Shown one piece after another: positions 41,275 through 51,456 of a DNA stretch of 64,000 nt. The notes under the pieces were generated by a model. The model made no database searches. It saw nothing but the letters and a program-made list of their open reading frames with translations, and was not told the origin of the DNA. Source of the stretch: a virus; the IMG/VR virus record IMGVR_UViG_3300035180_002599, positions 1 through 64,000 of that record, one strand, 5' to 3'. The position numbers and the translations under genes were made by a program. Each line of letters starts with the position of its first letter. Positions within the stretch are counted from its first letter, which is position 1.

Positions 41275-41897
41275 CATTTATTTTCACAAAATTCGTTACA
41301 TTTTGTCGTTATTTGCGAGGACAAATAACTGCTTAATATTTCTATTAAGGGAAGACTATATCACCACTTTTTAATTCAAATTTGGTAGGGAATTAAAAAG
41401 GCTCACCACTTCGGATTCACTTGAATCCTACTCTACTAAGGCATTACCCGTTCGATAGTCGTTGGACCTTCACCTATACGGTGCTTGGATGCTGATTGTC
41501 CAATACTAATAATTTTTAAACATTCACGCTTACCTTTTCAAGTTACGTTGTAGTTTATTAGTCTCTAAGGATTTTCCAGCAGTTCAATGAGTTTTATGTG
41601 CGCCTGAACCGTTTAACGTTTTTATTTATTAAAAAAAGATTCCAACAAATCCATTATTTCTTACCTTGGAATATATCTCAAATTGTTTATTATGTATGTG
41701 GGTATGTTGTCTTGGAACCCGTCATACACTATGGTTTTTGTTGCTTATGTTAAATATTCTTTACCGACTAATATTACTTTACGCTGCTTTAAAATGATCG
41801 TAGTTTGTGTCCCAACCATAAAATTCTTTATTACCGATAACATATTCACCTACCACAATGTTTATGTTATTTATTAATGCAAAACCAATATTTTTTG
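41275..41897 (-). other. Group I intron in the tail sheath gene
   Basis: Exon 1 ends in T (GTGCGT) and the intron ends in G, as required. The exon end pairs with an internal guide GCGCAC (plus-strand 41598-41603) with the terminal U-G pair. The core shows P/Q-like segments (CTGCTGGAAAA, AATCAGCATCCAAGC), TCCAACGACTATCG, and GATATAGTC; P7 pairs GACTAT with ATAGTC. The join gives A-F-D-R as in T4 gp18. About 290 bases lie in the P1 loop; no homing endonuclease domain is recognisable there. Confidence 0.85.
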
Positions 41898-43236
41898 ACG
41901 CACTTGGTTTGCTTTGCAATGTTTTTTGACCCCAAACTACTGTACCTTGACCGTTAAAAGAAACGATTGGGTTAATCATGTTTTTGTATAAGATATCTCT
42001 CATACCTTGATTAGGATTGATTGCCAATTTGATACAATTTCTTAAAGAACCATTATCAATACCTGCAGATGCGTCCCATGTGTTCAATGCAGTGTTTGCT
42101 AAAGCTCTAAGACCCGCAACGTCACCAGCAATGTTAACCCACATATATTCATCTAACTCTGTTGAGTATTGATATTTGTAGTTTCCGAAATATGCATTAT
42201 ATTTACCAATAGCATCACCGATATTGAGATCTACAGTTACGTACTGAACCATGTTTTCTACAGCAATTGAAGGTTTAATACCAACAACATCATCTCTCAA
42301 TGCACCTAAAAACCCGATACAATCTTTTCTTTGTCCACATAATGTAGCAACTTCACGATGCGCTTTTTCATTAGCAATAACAATATCAATATCTAAGTCT
42401 TCAATGTTAGCGAAAACGTCATATGCTAATCCATATTTTCCAGTCAAATCTCCATTAGCACCTTGTGTAAGAACTAAGTCTTTGATTACTGCATTTACAT
42501 CAGTTACTGGGTATGTCAATGATACGTTGTCTTTTACATAAATGTAAGAACTTGCACGATTGATTACTTTCTCAATATACAATGATTTCCCATTTTTTGA
42601 ATCTAATGCTGTTGGATTTACAGATACTATGAATCGCTCTACAATAGTTGTTCCATCCATAACTACTACAACAATTTCGCCATTAGTTTGGTCAATATTT
42701 TGTTGGAAAAGATCACCTAAAACTATACCTGAATTTGGATATAATTCTTGTCCTTTTTTGCTCAATGCAGCTTCATTCGCTACTATAACACGAATGTTGT
42801 TTCCCCAAGTTCCTGGAGTTCTAGCAAAAAATTTAAATTTAGATGTAGCAACGTCTACAAATGGGTATGATGTTTCTGATAACTCATAATCTTCGTCATT
42901 CATTACTAAATTTGGAACCGCAGTCAAAATTGTAGCACCATCAGAAGCTAATTCCCCAACTGCATTTTTCATAGCTTGTTCATCGCCTACACGAGAAACA
43001 TAACATTTGTCTGCATATTGTAAAAAGTTATAAACCTGATACCAGTCATTATAATTGCTAGAATTTGGTTTACCAAAATAAAGTTTAAGATCGTCTACAT
43101 TTGTGATTAACACATATTGATTTAACGGACCTTTAACAAACTCACCGCTGAATGCCCCAATAGCAGTGCTAACTGTAGGTACTATGATGCTTAAGTCAAT
43201 TTCATTAACTTGTACACCAGCCGATAATTGTGCCAT
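41898..43236 (-). CDS. 18: Tail sheath protein gp18, exon 1
   Basis: The N-terminal 446 codons of the contractile sheath, starting MAQLSAGVQVNEIDLSIIVP and containing SAAIGAF-type, GKPN, FLQYADKCYVSRVG and NPIVSFNGQGTVVWGQKTLQ, which strongly resemble T4 gp18. Without splicing the frame reads on for 39 intron codons to a stop, giving a 485-residue truncated product. A CATAAATA near-late octamer lies about 80 bases upstream. The sheath surrounds the tube and contracts to drive injection. Confidence 0.93.
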
Positions 43237-43318
43237 ATAATCTCCTTTAATCTCCGAGTGAAATAATTGATTATTTAGTTTTTCGACTTTCCCGGTCGTA
43301 GTAATAATCTTTCTTTAT

Positions 43319-43894
43319 TTATGTTTCAGAAGAAGAAGTAGTAATAATATCTGTAGGTTTGTTGTTCAAATCAAATACGGCATCCGCTCTAACTATAGCT
43401 TGAGGATTTGAACTAATTAATTGACCATTGAACTCAATATCCATATAATCATATTTTAAAGCTAAGTCCAAAACTAATACATTATTATCATTTGAACTAG
43501 AATAATTCAAGTCACCAATATTTAATATTTTTGAGTTTCTATACCATACTTTTAGCAATGTATTACCTTGAGAATCTGTAATTAAAATAAACGAATCTCC
43601 TTCATTTTTAGAGAAATTAGCATCGGGAACAGTAACCATACTGAACGCTTTAGCCATTAATTTTAACCAAATTGAAAAGCTTTCATCTAATAATATAGTC
43701 AATTGTAAATCATTGAATGTTATTTGATCTGAAGTATTGTTTAAATAAGCCCCAGTTCTAGATGGAATCTGAGGATGAGAAAAATCTATCCCAGGCAAAT
43801 TTACGTTCTGTACATTATAAACAATTTCATCATCAAACAAAGTACTTCCAAAATATATAGAAGTATCTAGTGCAAAATTTTTAGATCCAAACAT
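43319..43894 (-). CDS. 19: Tail tube protein (gp19-like)
   Basis: A 191-residue beta-rich protein directly upstream of the sheath gene, the usual 18-19 neighbourhood. Segments such as FGSTLFDDEIVYNVQNVNLPG, a long loop, DLQLTILLDESFSIWLKLM and VLDLALKYDYMDIEF fit tube proteins (compare the T4 gp19 ending LALDYWE). Similarity is distant; a baseplate tube-initiator is an alternative. Confidence 0.6.
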   Translation of the reverse strand: MFGSKNFALDTSIYFGSTLFDDEIVYNVQNVNLPGIDFSHPQIPSRTGAYLNNTSDQITFNDLQLTILLDESFSIWLKLMAKAFSMVTVPDANFSKNEGDSFILITDSQGNTLLKVWYRNSKILNIGDLNYSSSNDNNVLVLDLALKYDYMDIEFNGQLISSNPQAIVRADAVFDLNNKPTDIITTSSSET

Positions 43895-43914
43895 AATTCA
43901 TTCCTTTAAAGTGG

Positions 43915-43938
43915 TTTTAAGTATACTTGTGATATAAT
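43915..43938 (+). promoter_or_regulatory. Host-type promoter for the gene 55 operon
   Basis: TTTTAAGTATACTTGTGATATAAT. It heads the operon gp55-47-46. Confidence 0.65.
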
Positions 43939-43971
43939 ATTTATTGTTTAAAACAATAAGGAATAGTTATA

Positions 43972-44844
43972 ATGGCAACGAATTATGTCGATAAAGATGA
44001 AATTACTGCCGAAATAATTAATATTCAGCTAAGAGAGAAGATAAGACAGGTAAACAAGAGTATTGAAGAAGTCGGAGCGATTTTAAAAAAAACACCTGAA
44101 CATGAACCCAATTGGGAACTTAGAGAGAAATATGAAAAATTATTGGCCGAACAAAAAGCACTAATAGAAAAGGGTGCGGACCCAGAATATAGTAGGCAAA
44201 AATTTGGAGAAATTGTATTACTGATTAATGAAAATTTATTGAAAAAACCTTGTTTTAGGAATTATTCAGAAAATTGGACAGAAGATTTTAAAAGTAATGC
44301 AATTTATAAGATATTCAAATATATAAACAATTTTGACCCCGAAAAAATAAGTAAAGTTACTGGACGCAAAATCAGTTCTTTCGCTTATTTGACTCAAATT
44401 ACATATATGGCTTTTGTTGAAGTAATAAACAAAAGGAAAAAAGATAACTCTGATTTAATGGATAATATGATTCCATTACAAGATTTAAAACCTGAACATT
44501 TTGGATATAGTAAATTTGAGAGATCCAGCTCTTATTACCCAAATGAAGAAGATGAGCGAACATATTTTATAATTGACAATGTGAAAACTTCTTTATATGA
44601 CCAATTAAAAATTATAAGAGAAACTAATGACGCTGTTCATGTTACATACCCAGCAAACTACTCATTAAGTATAGATGAATTTACCTTAATAGATTCATTG
44701 AAATTTGATAAGCTGACTTTAATCAAACAAAAAGAAGCTGAAGAATGTTTTAACTCTTCAGATGATGAAGATACTTGTTTTGCATTCGCAGATGAGGAAT
44801 TTGAGGACTGGGGAGAGTGGTCTGAAAAGGATGCTAATGATTGA
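43972..44844 (+). CDS. 55: Late-transcription sigma factor (gp55-like)
   Basis: A 290-residue protein. Residues from about 85 (CFRNYSENWTEDFKSNAIYK, IFKYINNFDPEK, SSFAYLTQITYMAFVEVINK) match the T4 gp55 sigma-2-like core FSGYTQSWKQEM...NFDETK...AYITQACFNAFVQRIKKE. It has an N-terminal helical extension and an acidic C-terminus. gp55 directs RNA polymerase to TATAAATA late promoters, several of which occur in this window. Confidence 0.85.
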   Translation: MATNYVDKDEITAEIINIQLREKIRQVNKSIEEVGAILKKTPEHEPNWELREKYEKLLAEQKALIEKGADPEYSRQKFGEIVLLINENLLKKPCFRNYSENWTEDFKSNAIYKIFKYINNFDPEKISKVTGRKISSFAYLTQITYMAFVEVINKRKKDNSDLMDNMIPLQDLKPEHFGYSKFERSSSYYPNEEDERTYFIIDNVKTSLYDQLKIIRETNDAVHVTYPANYSLSIDEFTLIDSLKFDKLTLIKQKEAEECFNSSDDEDTCFAFADEEFEDWGEWSEKDAND

Positions 44845-45961
44845 TTTAACTTTTTCTGGAAAACAAATTATCTTAGGGGATTGTCATTTCGGAAAAGGGA
44901 AATTTTCTCAAGCGTTATTTGAATCTCAAATGGATTTTTTTGAAAAACAATTATTTCCATATATGAAAGCTAATAATATTGATACCATAATCCAATTAGG
45001 TGACTTTTTTGATAACAGAAAAAATATGGATATCAATTTTTTCAATCAGTTAGTTGATAGATTTTTTAATAAAATGAAGTCGGAAAATTTTAAAATGATA
45101 GAGATCTTGGGCAATCATGATATTTATTTTAAAAATACCCGAGATGTCAATATGATTAAAATGTTGGAAATGATGTTTCCAAGTAATCTTAGAGTAATAT
45201 CTGAGAGAGAATATGCTTATATTAATGAGAAAAAATGTTATTTTGTTCCTTGGATATTAGATCATGAGACTTTGAAAGCTTCTGAGCTAAAAGGAGTTGA
45301 ATATCTGTTTGGTCATTTTGAGATTAAAAACTTTCAAATGACCAAAGGACATTTTGATGAACATTCTACATTAACTCAAGATTTTTTTAAGAAATCAAAA
45401 ATTAAAAGAGTATTTAGCGGACATTATCATCTAGTAGATCATAAAGCAAACATTTCATATGTAGGTACACCATTTCCTTTAGATTGGGGAGATTTTGATG
45501 ACTTTAAATTCTTTTATGTCATAGATACCGAAAATGAAACTTTAGATCGTATTTACAATGAAGAATCTAAAAAATATGTAAAAATAAAATATAATTCAGA
45601 TTGTAAAGATGGATGTATTGAGATACATGGGTTAGAACCTGAAAGAGGTTTTTATTCAAAGGTTGATGATATTAATACTTCAGAATTGAAAAAACATTAT
45701 CTAAAAGCATATATTAATAAAAAAGATGAAACTAAATATCATGAAGAGGTTATGTTTTTGCTTAGAGAAAAAGGTTGTGAATTTACAGTAACGGATAATC
45801 AAGAAATAAGTAACCTTATAGGAACTGATTACATAGCTGAAGAACATCTTGAAGATCATTCAAGCACTAAAGAAATTATTTTGAAAACTATTAAATCAGA
45901 AGCACCTGAATTGCTTGAATTAGTTAATGAATTATTGAATGAAATTGTAATAGAAGATTAA
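44837..45961 (+). CDS. 47: Recombination endonuclease subunit gp47 (Mre11/SbcD-like)
   Basis: A 374-residue metallophosphoesterase with GDCHFGKGKF (residues 14-23), QLGDFFDNRK, EILGNHDIYF, FGHFEI and SGHYH motifs in order. It acts with gp46 to resect DNA ends for recombination-dependent replication and host DNA breakdown. The ATG overlaps the end of the sigma factor gene; in-frame starts slightly upstream are possible. Confidence 0.92.
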   Translation: MIDLTFSGKQIILGDCHFGKGKFSQALFESQMDFFEKQLFPYMKANNIDTIIQLGDFFDNRKNMDINFFNQLVDRFFNKMKSENFKMIEILGNHDIYFKNTRDVNMIKMLEMMFPSNLRVISEREYAYINEKKCYFVPWILDHETLKASELKGVEYLFGHFEIKNFQMTKGHFDEHSTLTQDFFKKSKIKRVFSGHYHLVDHKANISYVGTPFPLDWGDFDDFKFFYVIDTENETLDRIYNEESKKYVKIKYNSDCKDGCIEIHGLEPERGFYSKVDDINTSELKKHYLKAYINKKDETKYHEEVMFLLREKGCEFTVTDNQEISNLIGTDYIAEEHLEDHSSTKEIILKTIKSEAPELLELVNELLNEIVIED

Positions 45962-45969
45962 GGAGTTTA

Positions 45970-47709
45970 ATGTTTATTAGGTTTAAACGATTAGCATTTA
46001 AAAATGTGTTATCTTATGGTAACATAATGTCCGAATTTAATTTTAAAACGGGAATAGATATAATAACGGCATCTAATGGAAATGGAAAATCTTCCATTAT
46101 AGATGCATTGACTTATAATTTATTTGGAAAACCTTATAGAAAAATAAAATTGGGAAATCTAATCAATAACAAAAATGGAAAAGAGCTTTACACAGAGCTA
46201 GAATTTGATGTAGATGATATTTCATACAAAATAGTAAGAGGTATGCGCCCTAACATTTTTGAAATAAGTACGTTTATAGACGGTGAATATAAATTAATAA
46301 ATCAAGACAGTACATCTAAAGATTATCAAAATATATTAGAGAATGAGATTTTGATGATTAATGAAACTGTATTTAGACAACTTATTGTTTTGGGTGCTAA
46401 TGTTAGTAACTCTAGAAATTTTATGGATTTAAATCCTACAGAAAAAGAAGAAGTATTTCAAGTAGTAACTGATACATCATTATTTAAACATCTGAATGAT
46501 ATTATAAAAAGCAAAAGAAATGAATTAAAAACAATACTTACTGAGCACAATTATCAATTTGATATCTTATCTAGCACTATAGAATCTGAAAGACAAACTG
46601 TAGTATCCATGCAAAAACAAAACGCTTTTTTACAACAAAACAAAGACAACCGTATAAACGAAATGAAAAAATTCATTGAAGAGGGTAAACTTAAGCTTTT
46701 GGATTATGATAAAGCTATTGAAAAACTAAAAGAGTTAAAATCCAAGTATGATGATTACATGTCCGATTTAGAGTTAGTAAAAACCGATATTAAAAATCTT
46801 AAAGATGAATCCGCGTTAGTAACTGGTAAAAAAATAGCTTTTGAACATATGAAAGAAGCTAGTATAATTTGTGACAGATGTGAGCATGAAATTCTTCCAG
46901 AAGGATATGATGATGTAGAATATCAAGAGGCTTTAAAAAGATTAGATATAATTAATGAGTCGTTGAAGAAAAAACAAGAAGTTTATGTTTCATTGATTGA
47001 AAAAACAGATTCTTTGAAAGAGAAATTATTAAACAGCAAACGAATTACTCAAAATAGATCTGAGTTAATATCTTCTTTAGAAAAAAAAGAAAATGAATTA
47101 AAAGATATAGAAACTTGGGAAATTGTAGAGATTGATACTTCTTCTATAGAGGCTAAAGAGAAAGAACTAACAAAAGTCAAATCCATTATATCTGATGCAG
47201 AAAATAAACACGCTGCCTTAAATCAATTGATGAAGTTAATTGGTGGAGACAATTTGAAAGGATATATTTTATCTAAGCAAATTCCATTATTGAACAAATA
47301 CATTAATGGTTTCATTGAGAAATTTAGTGATTTTAATTTCAATTTTGTAATAGATAACAATTTTAAAGAACAATTTATTTCTCGTAATGAATCCCAAGAG
47401 TTTCATTCTTTCTCAAATGGACAAAAACAAAGATTTACTTTTGCTATTTTGTTTGCTTTTCTAAAACTTATTGAAGAACGATCTGGTGTTAGTACGAATT
47501 TATTAGCTATGGATGAAATTTTGGATTCTAGTGCAGATAGCTCTGGAAGATCTGAATTGCTTGATATTTTGTATAATAATTTCTCAGATAAAAAGAATAT
47601 CATTATAATATCACATCAACCAGAAATACGCGAAAGAACAGAAATCATAAATAGAACCTTTGAAGTTCACAATAATGGTTTTTCAAAGTTGGTTGAAGTA
47701 ACTTCTTAA
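45970..47709 (+). CDS. 46: Recombination endonuclease subunit gp46 (Rad50/SbcC-like)
   Basis: A 579-residue SMC-like ATPase with Walker A ASNGNGKSSIIDAL near residue 34, a coiled coil with a zinc hook (CDRCEHEI), the signature FSNGQKQRFTFAILFAF, Walker B LLAMDEILDSSAD and a final ISHQPE switch. It forms the nuclease complex with gp47, encoded 8 bases upstream. Confidence 0.94.
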   Translation: MFIRFKRLAFKNVLSYGNIMSEFNFKTGIDIITASNGNGKSSIIDALTYNLFGKPYRKIKLGNLINNKNGKELYTELEFDVDDISYKIVRGMRPNIFEISTFIDGEYKLINQDSTSKDYQNILENEILMINETVFRQLIVLGANVSNSRNFMDLNPTEKEEVFQVVTDTSLFKHLNDIIKSKRNELKTILTEHNYQFDILSSTIESERQTVVSMQKQNAFLQQNKDNRINEMKKFIEEGKLKLLDYDKAIEKLKELKSKYDDYMSDLELVKTDIKNLKDESALVTGKKIAFEHMKEASIICDRCEHEILPEGYDDVEYQEALKRLDIINESLKKKQEVYVSLIEKTDSLKEKLLNSKRITQNRSELISSLEKKENELKDIETWEIVEIDTSSIEAKEKELTKVKSIISDAENKHAALNQLMKLIGGDNLKGYILSKQIPLLNKYINGFIEKFSDFNFNFVIDNNFKEQFISRNESQEFHSFSNGQKQRFTFAILFAFLKLIEERSGVSTNLLAMDEILDSSADSSGRSELLDILYNNFSDKKNIIIISHQPEIRERTEIINRTFEVHNNGFSKLVEVTS

Positions 47710-47712
47710 TAA

Positions 47713-47738
47713 GTTTATAAGATTAATTATGATATAAT
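47713..47738 (+). promoter_or_regulatory. Host-type promoter
   Basis: TTTATAAGATTAATTATGATATAATA before the clamp-loader operon. Confidence 0.6.
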
Positions 47739-47758
47739 AAAACAATTAAAGGAACTGC

Positions 47759-48019
47759 ATGAAGAAGATTAACCCCTCTAATGATAGTACCTCATTGCTT
47801 AATGATATATGGCGCCTGAAAGAAGAATTGAATGATCCTAATTTGTCAATGTTGGACATCATAACAGAATATATTGAAAGACACAATTTAGACCCAGATG
47901 ATATTGGGGAAATTTTAGCACAAAATAAAAACTTTGTAAAAATATTAGAAAATGAATTGATAAAAGCTAAAGTTTTTAAATCAAAAAAAGAAATAAATTC
48001 TTTTGATTGTTGGGAGTAA
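47759..48019 (+). CDS. Possible late-transcription co-activator (gp33-like)
   Basis: An 86-residue acidic, helical protein. The segment MLDIITEYIERHNLDPDDIG followed by EILAQNKNFVKILENELIKA resembles the RNA-polymerase-binding part of T4 gp33 (IIEKMVEEFGMSYLEATTAF...IIEKIQSEAI) in length and pattern. It sits between late-transcription and replication genes. The call is tentative. Confidence 0.45.
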   Translation: MKKINPSNDSTSLLNDIWRLKEELNDPNLSMLDIITEYIERHNLDPDDIGEILAQNKNFVKILENELIKAKVFKSKKEINSFDCWE

Positions 48020-48022
48020 ATT

Positions 48023-48592
48023 ATGCTTCATTATAATAATCAATATGATATAGCTAATGGAATATTTTTGACATTTGATAAGAATTTAGCTAATAGAAAA
48101 ATGACTTCTAATCACTCTATTCAAGTAAGAGAAAAAACAAAAAGCTCATTTCCTTATATGAAATATAGTGACTGGACCAAAGAGCGATTTGCTATTTCTA
48201 TTATTTACTTGATGTATAAGAAAAAACCTCCATCTTTTAAAAACTTAATACAAATGCTTTATGATTTAGATGAAAAAGAAGTTAAAAAATTCAAAGCTGA
48301 AATTATAAATTATGAAGTACTTGTTTCTAGAGATGTTGAATTTTTAGTACAAAAGTATGGATCCAAACCTTCAGAAGAAGATATGTTTTTTGAATATTCT
48401 TTAGGAAACATTAAATTTTACACATTATGGTTTTATTTGAAAAAAATAAATGCTGATATAGATAATATTATGAATTCTCGTATAAAAGGAGTCATCATAA
48501 GAAGAATCAAAACTTTATTGTTATTTGTTTCATTCAGCGAAGAGAAGCTTAAAAAAATTGATATTTTATTAAAAGAGAGGTTAGACATTTGA
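48023..48592 (+). CDS. Unknown protein upstream of the clamp loader (gp62 position)
   Basis: A 189-residue, mostly helical basic protein directly before gene 44, with overlapping stop and start. T4 gp62, the small clamp-loader subunit, is a similar size (187) and is also adjacent to gene 44, but I see no convincing sequence similarity. gp62 is offered only as a positional guess. Confidence 0.5.
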   Translation: MLHYNNQYDIANGIFLTFDKNLANRKMTSNHSIQVREKTKSSFPYMKYSDWTKERFAISIIYLMYKKKPPSFKNLIQMLYDLDEKEVKKFKAEIINYEVLVSRDVEFLVQKYGSKPSEEDMFFEYSLGNIKFYTLWFYLKKINADIDNIMNSRIKGVIIRRIKTLLLFVSFSEEKLKKIDILLKERLDI

Positions 48593-49575
48593 AAAAAATT
48601 GACACGAAACATTATCTATGGGCGGAGAAATATAGACCTCAATTGGTTGAAGATATTATTATGCCAGATAGTGTTAAAAAACAAATGATGACTTGGGTTA
48701 AAACGGGTCAAATTCCAAATATAGGATTGTTTGGTTCTGTTCCTGGAACGGGAAAATCAACATTTGCTAATGTAATTCTTAAAGAATTAGATGCGGATTT
48801 TCTTTGGATTAACGCTTCAGCGGATGGTGGTATTGATAAAATGCGAACGGAAATTCCTAAGTTTGCACAAAGCGTTTCCATAAATGGACGTCCTAAGATA
48901 GTTGTATTGGATGAAGCAGATAACCTTACAGCGGTTACAAACGGTGCTCAATTTGCTATCCGTGGTATTATAGAAAAGTATGCATCCAATTGTCGTTTCA
49001 TGTTAACTGGAAACTATAAAGAACGTATCATTGAACCTATTTTAAATCGTTTGGTTAATTTTGATTTGGATGAACTTGCACAAGTTTACAAACAAGAAAA
49101 TGCTAAAGAAATTTTCCGAAGATTAAAATTCATTTTAGATAATGAAGGTGTAAAATATGATTCAAAAGCTTTAGGTCCTATTATTACAGCATCATACCCG
49201 AGCATTCGTGAAATGACGGTAACTTTACAGAAATTGACTGTAGAAAATGATGATGGTGAACTTGAATTGCTTACAAATGATAAAGTATTTGAAAGCTCTC
49301 AATTAATGCGTAAATTTTGTGATACTTTAGTACAAAAAGATTTCTTTGAAGCTAGAAAAATAATCACAGAGCTTGCAGATCATGATGCCGTTTATTCATA
49401 CCTTTGGAAACATATAGAAACTTATGTAGAAGAATCCAGTATCCCACAATTTGTTTTGATTTTGGCTAATTTTCAAGATCAATCTTTGCGAGCTCGTGAC
49501 AAGTCGGTCACTTTAGCAGCGTTTGTAGCAACCGTTATCATGACAGCTAACATTAAATTAATAACCAAGGAATAA
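48589..49575 (+). CDS. 44: Sliding-clamp loader large subunit gp44
   Basis: A 328-residue AAA+ ATPase: WAEKYRPQLVEDIIMPDSVK, Walker A GSVPGTGKST (49-58), VVLDEADNLT (Walker B), FMLTGNYKERIIEPILNRL (sensor 1 and Arg finger region) and a C-terminal collar. It loads the gp45 clamp. The start is TTG, overlapping the upstream stop, with GAGAGG as RBS. Confidence 0.93.
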   Translation: MKKIDTKHYLWAEKYRPQLVEDIIMPDSVKKQMMTWVKTGQIPNIGLFGSVPGTGKSTFANVILKELDADFLWINASADGGIDKMRTEIPKFAQSVSINGRPKIVVLDEADNLTAVTNGAQFAIRGIIEKYASNCRFMLTGNYKERIIEPILNRLVNFDLDELAQVYKQENAKEIFRRLKFILDNEGVKYDSKALGPIITASYPSIREMTVTLQKLTVENDDGELELLTNDKVFESSQLMRKFCDTLVQKDFFEARKIITELADHDAVYSYLWKHIETYVEESSIPQFVLILANFQDQSLRARDKSVTLAAFVATVIMTANIKLITKE

Positions 49576-49576
49576 A

Positions 49577-49975
49577 GTGACACCATCAGAATATATTAAA
49601 TTAGTTTTAAAAACAGAAAGTACAAAAGATCCAGTCAAATCAGAATATGGTGTTAATTCCCGTATTCTTCATGCATGTATGGGAACGGTTACAGAATCCG
49701 CAGAATTAATAGATGCTTGTAAAAAGTCTATGTTTTATGGAAAGACTTTAGATAAAGTAAATTTAGCAGAAGAAGCTGGTGATATTTTATGGTATATAGC
49801 TGTATTATGTGATGAGCTTAATATTACGTTTGAAGAATTATTTGAGGTGAATATTAATAAATTGAAAAAACGTTACGGTGACAAATTCAGTGATGAAAAA
49901 GCAGAAAACCGTGATATTGACTCCGAAAGAAAAATTCTAGAAGATGGACATTCATCTTTAATAAAAGGCTCATAA
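49577..49975 (+). CDS. MazG-like nucleotide pyrophosphohydrolase
   Basis: A 132-residue all-alpha NTP-PPase pattern: TESAELIDACKKS (E-x-x-E), then LAEEAGDILWYIAVL (E-x-x-D) with a helical remainder. Such enzymes hydrolyse NTPs or dNTPs and in phages may alter (p)ppGpp or modified dNTP pools. It starts with GTG after AAGGA. Confidence 0.8.
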   Translation: MTPSEYIKLVLKTESTKDPVKSEYGVNSRILHACMGTVTESAELIDACKKSMFYGKTLDKVNLAEEAGDILWYIAVLCDELNITFEELFEVNINKLKKRYGDKFSDEKAENRDIDSERKILEDGHSSLIKGS

Positions 49976-50826
49976 TGAAAAAAGTTAAAAACGATTTCTT
50001 CCCAATTGTTTCACCAAAACCAGATGACAACATGAAAAATAATGAACATCATACATTGTTCATTAAACAAGAAGAAGGTGAATCTGTAAAGATTTCTCCT
50101 GATTATAAAAGATTCATTATGTATCTAACTGATTTTGCTGAAGATTCACGAGGACTACATGAAACTTATAATGTTCTAAGAGAAGCCGGAGATGATGATA
50201 TATTAGAGATTAGAATAAGCTCTCATGGCGGTTTTATCAAAGAAGGACAAATTTTACACAATATTATAACAGAAATATTTGATGGCAGATGTGTAACTGT
50301 ATTGGATCCTATGGGGTATTCAATGGGTGCGCTTGCATTTTGTATGGGAGATTATCGTTTAGTATATGAATCTTCAGAAATTATGTTCCATAATTACAGC
50401 ACCGGGTTGTGGGGTAAAGGTAATGAAATTTTAGCTCATATGAAACATACAGATAAAAGTATTAAAGACTTTTTTGATTCTGTAGTAATTGGTTTGACTG
50501 ATGCAGAAAAAGAAACGTTGTATGCTGGCGGAGATTTTTGGTTTAATGCTAAAGAGATGTGTCAACGAGGTATAGCAACTTCAGTTTCTGTAGGGCCACA
50601 TGTATTTGATGCTGAAGATTATCTTGAATTGTTGAAGCGTATGGGAAAAGAAGCTAAAGCAAAAGGTATCAAAAAACGTATTAAAACTTTGCGAGAAGCT
50701 CAAAAGATTTATGAAATTGATGTGGTTACTCCATTCATTGAAGAAAAAATGAAAGAAGAAGCAGAAGCATCAAAAGAATCAGAAGAAGTTAATAAAAAAG
50801 AAACAAAAAAAGGAAAAACAAAATGA
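49975..50826 (+). CDS. ClpP-like serine protease
   Basis: A 283-residue protein with a ClpP/SppA-type fold: SSHGGFIKEGQILHNII, nucleophile S116 in MGYSMGALAF, H139 in IMFHNYSTG and a helical handle. A Lys/Glu-rich C-terminal tail (about 40 residues) is added. It could process virion or regulatory proteins, or subvert host Clp chaperones. It overlaps both neighbours by 1-4 bases. Confidence 0.85.
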   Translation: MKKVKNDFFPIVSPKPDDNMKNNEHHTLFIKQEEGESVKISPDYKRFIMYLTDFAEDSRGLHETYNVLREAGDDDILEIRISSHGGFIKEGQILHNIITEIFDGRCVTVLDPMGYSMGALAFCMGDYRLVYESSEIMFHNYSTGLWGKGNEILAHMKHTDKSIKDFFDSVVIGLTDAEKETLYAGGDFWFNAKEMCQRGIATSVSVGPHVFDAEDYLELLKRMGKEAKAKGIKKRIKTLREAQKIYEIDVVTPFIEEKMKEEAEASKESEEVNKKETKKGKTK

Positions 50827-51422
50827 GTATTATAGAACCAGAATCAATTACACCAGAACCAGTACAAATTATTTGTATTCTTGACCGTTCTGGGTCAATG
50901 TCATCTTTAGTGTCCGATGTTATCGGATCTTACAACACGTTTATTGAGAAACAAAAATCTGAACCGGGTGAAGCTGAAGTAACTCTTGTTTTGTTTGATA
51001 CTCAGTATGAAGAAGTTTACAGCAAAGTTAATGTTAAAGAAGTTCCTTTGTTGGATAACAAAACTTATTTTGCTAGAGGAGGTACGGCACTATTAGATGC
51101 CGTTGGTAGAGCTATTTCTTCTTGTAATGCAGAAGATGCTATTGTGTTGATTCAAACAGATGGTGAAGAAAACTCTAGCAGAGAGTTCACTAAAGAAAAA
51201 TTAAAAGAACTGATTTCCAAAAAAGAAAAAGCCGGCTGGGATTTCATTTTCTTAGGCGCTAATATTGATGCCTTTTCTACAGGGGCTTCATTTGGATTGT
51301 CCCCTTCAAAATCTGTTCAATATACGGCAAATTCAGCTGGTATTGACCAAGCATTCATGGCTATGAGTACTGGTACCGCAAATTACAGAGCTAGTAAGCT
51401 TGGTAAATTTAACATATCTTAA
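50823..51422 (+). CDS. von Willebrand factor A domain protein (TerY-like)
   Basis: A 199-residue single vWA domain with an intact MIDAS: DRSGSMS at residues 21-27, a Thr in ARGGTALLDAVG, and TDGEENSS. It resembles TerY-type stress proteins, which are often linked to TerD/TelA genes, and those occur at the right end of this window. It is coupled to the ClpP-like gene by a 4-base overlap. Confidence 0.75.
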   Translation: MSIIEPESITPEPVQIICILDRSGSMSSLVSDVIGSYNTFIEKQKSEPGEAEVTLVLFDTQYEEVYSKVNVKEVPLLDNKTYFARGGTALLDAVGRAISSCNAEDAIVLIQTDGEENSSREFTKEKLKELISKKEKAGWDFIFLGANIDAFSTGASFGLSPSKSVQYTANSAGIDQAFMAMSTGTANYRASKLGKFNIS

Positions 51423-51435
51423 TCAAAGATATGTT
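51411..51435 (+). terminator. Terminator hairpin
   Basis: AACATATCTT-AATCA-AAGATATGTT, a perfect 10-bp stem across the stop codon; downstream is A/T-rich. Confidence 0.55.
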
Positions 51436-51456
51436 AAAATATTAAAAAGGTAATAT

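Noticed and set aside
41683-41877. Possible intron-encoded ORF
   Set aside because: It is plus-strand, antisense to the intron and exon 1, and has no homing endonuclease motif (LAGLIDADG, GIY-YIG, HNH).
48023-48592. gp62 clamp-loader small subunit
   Set aside because: Size and position fit, but I could not align it to T4 gp62, so it is left as unknown.
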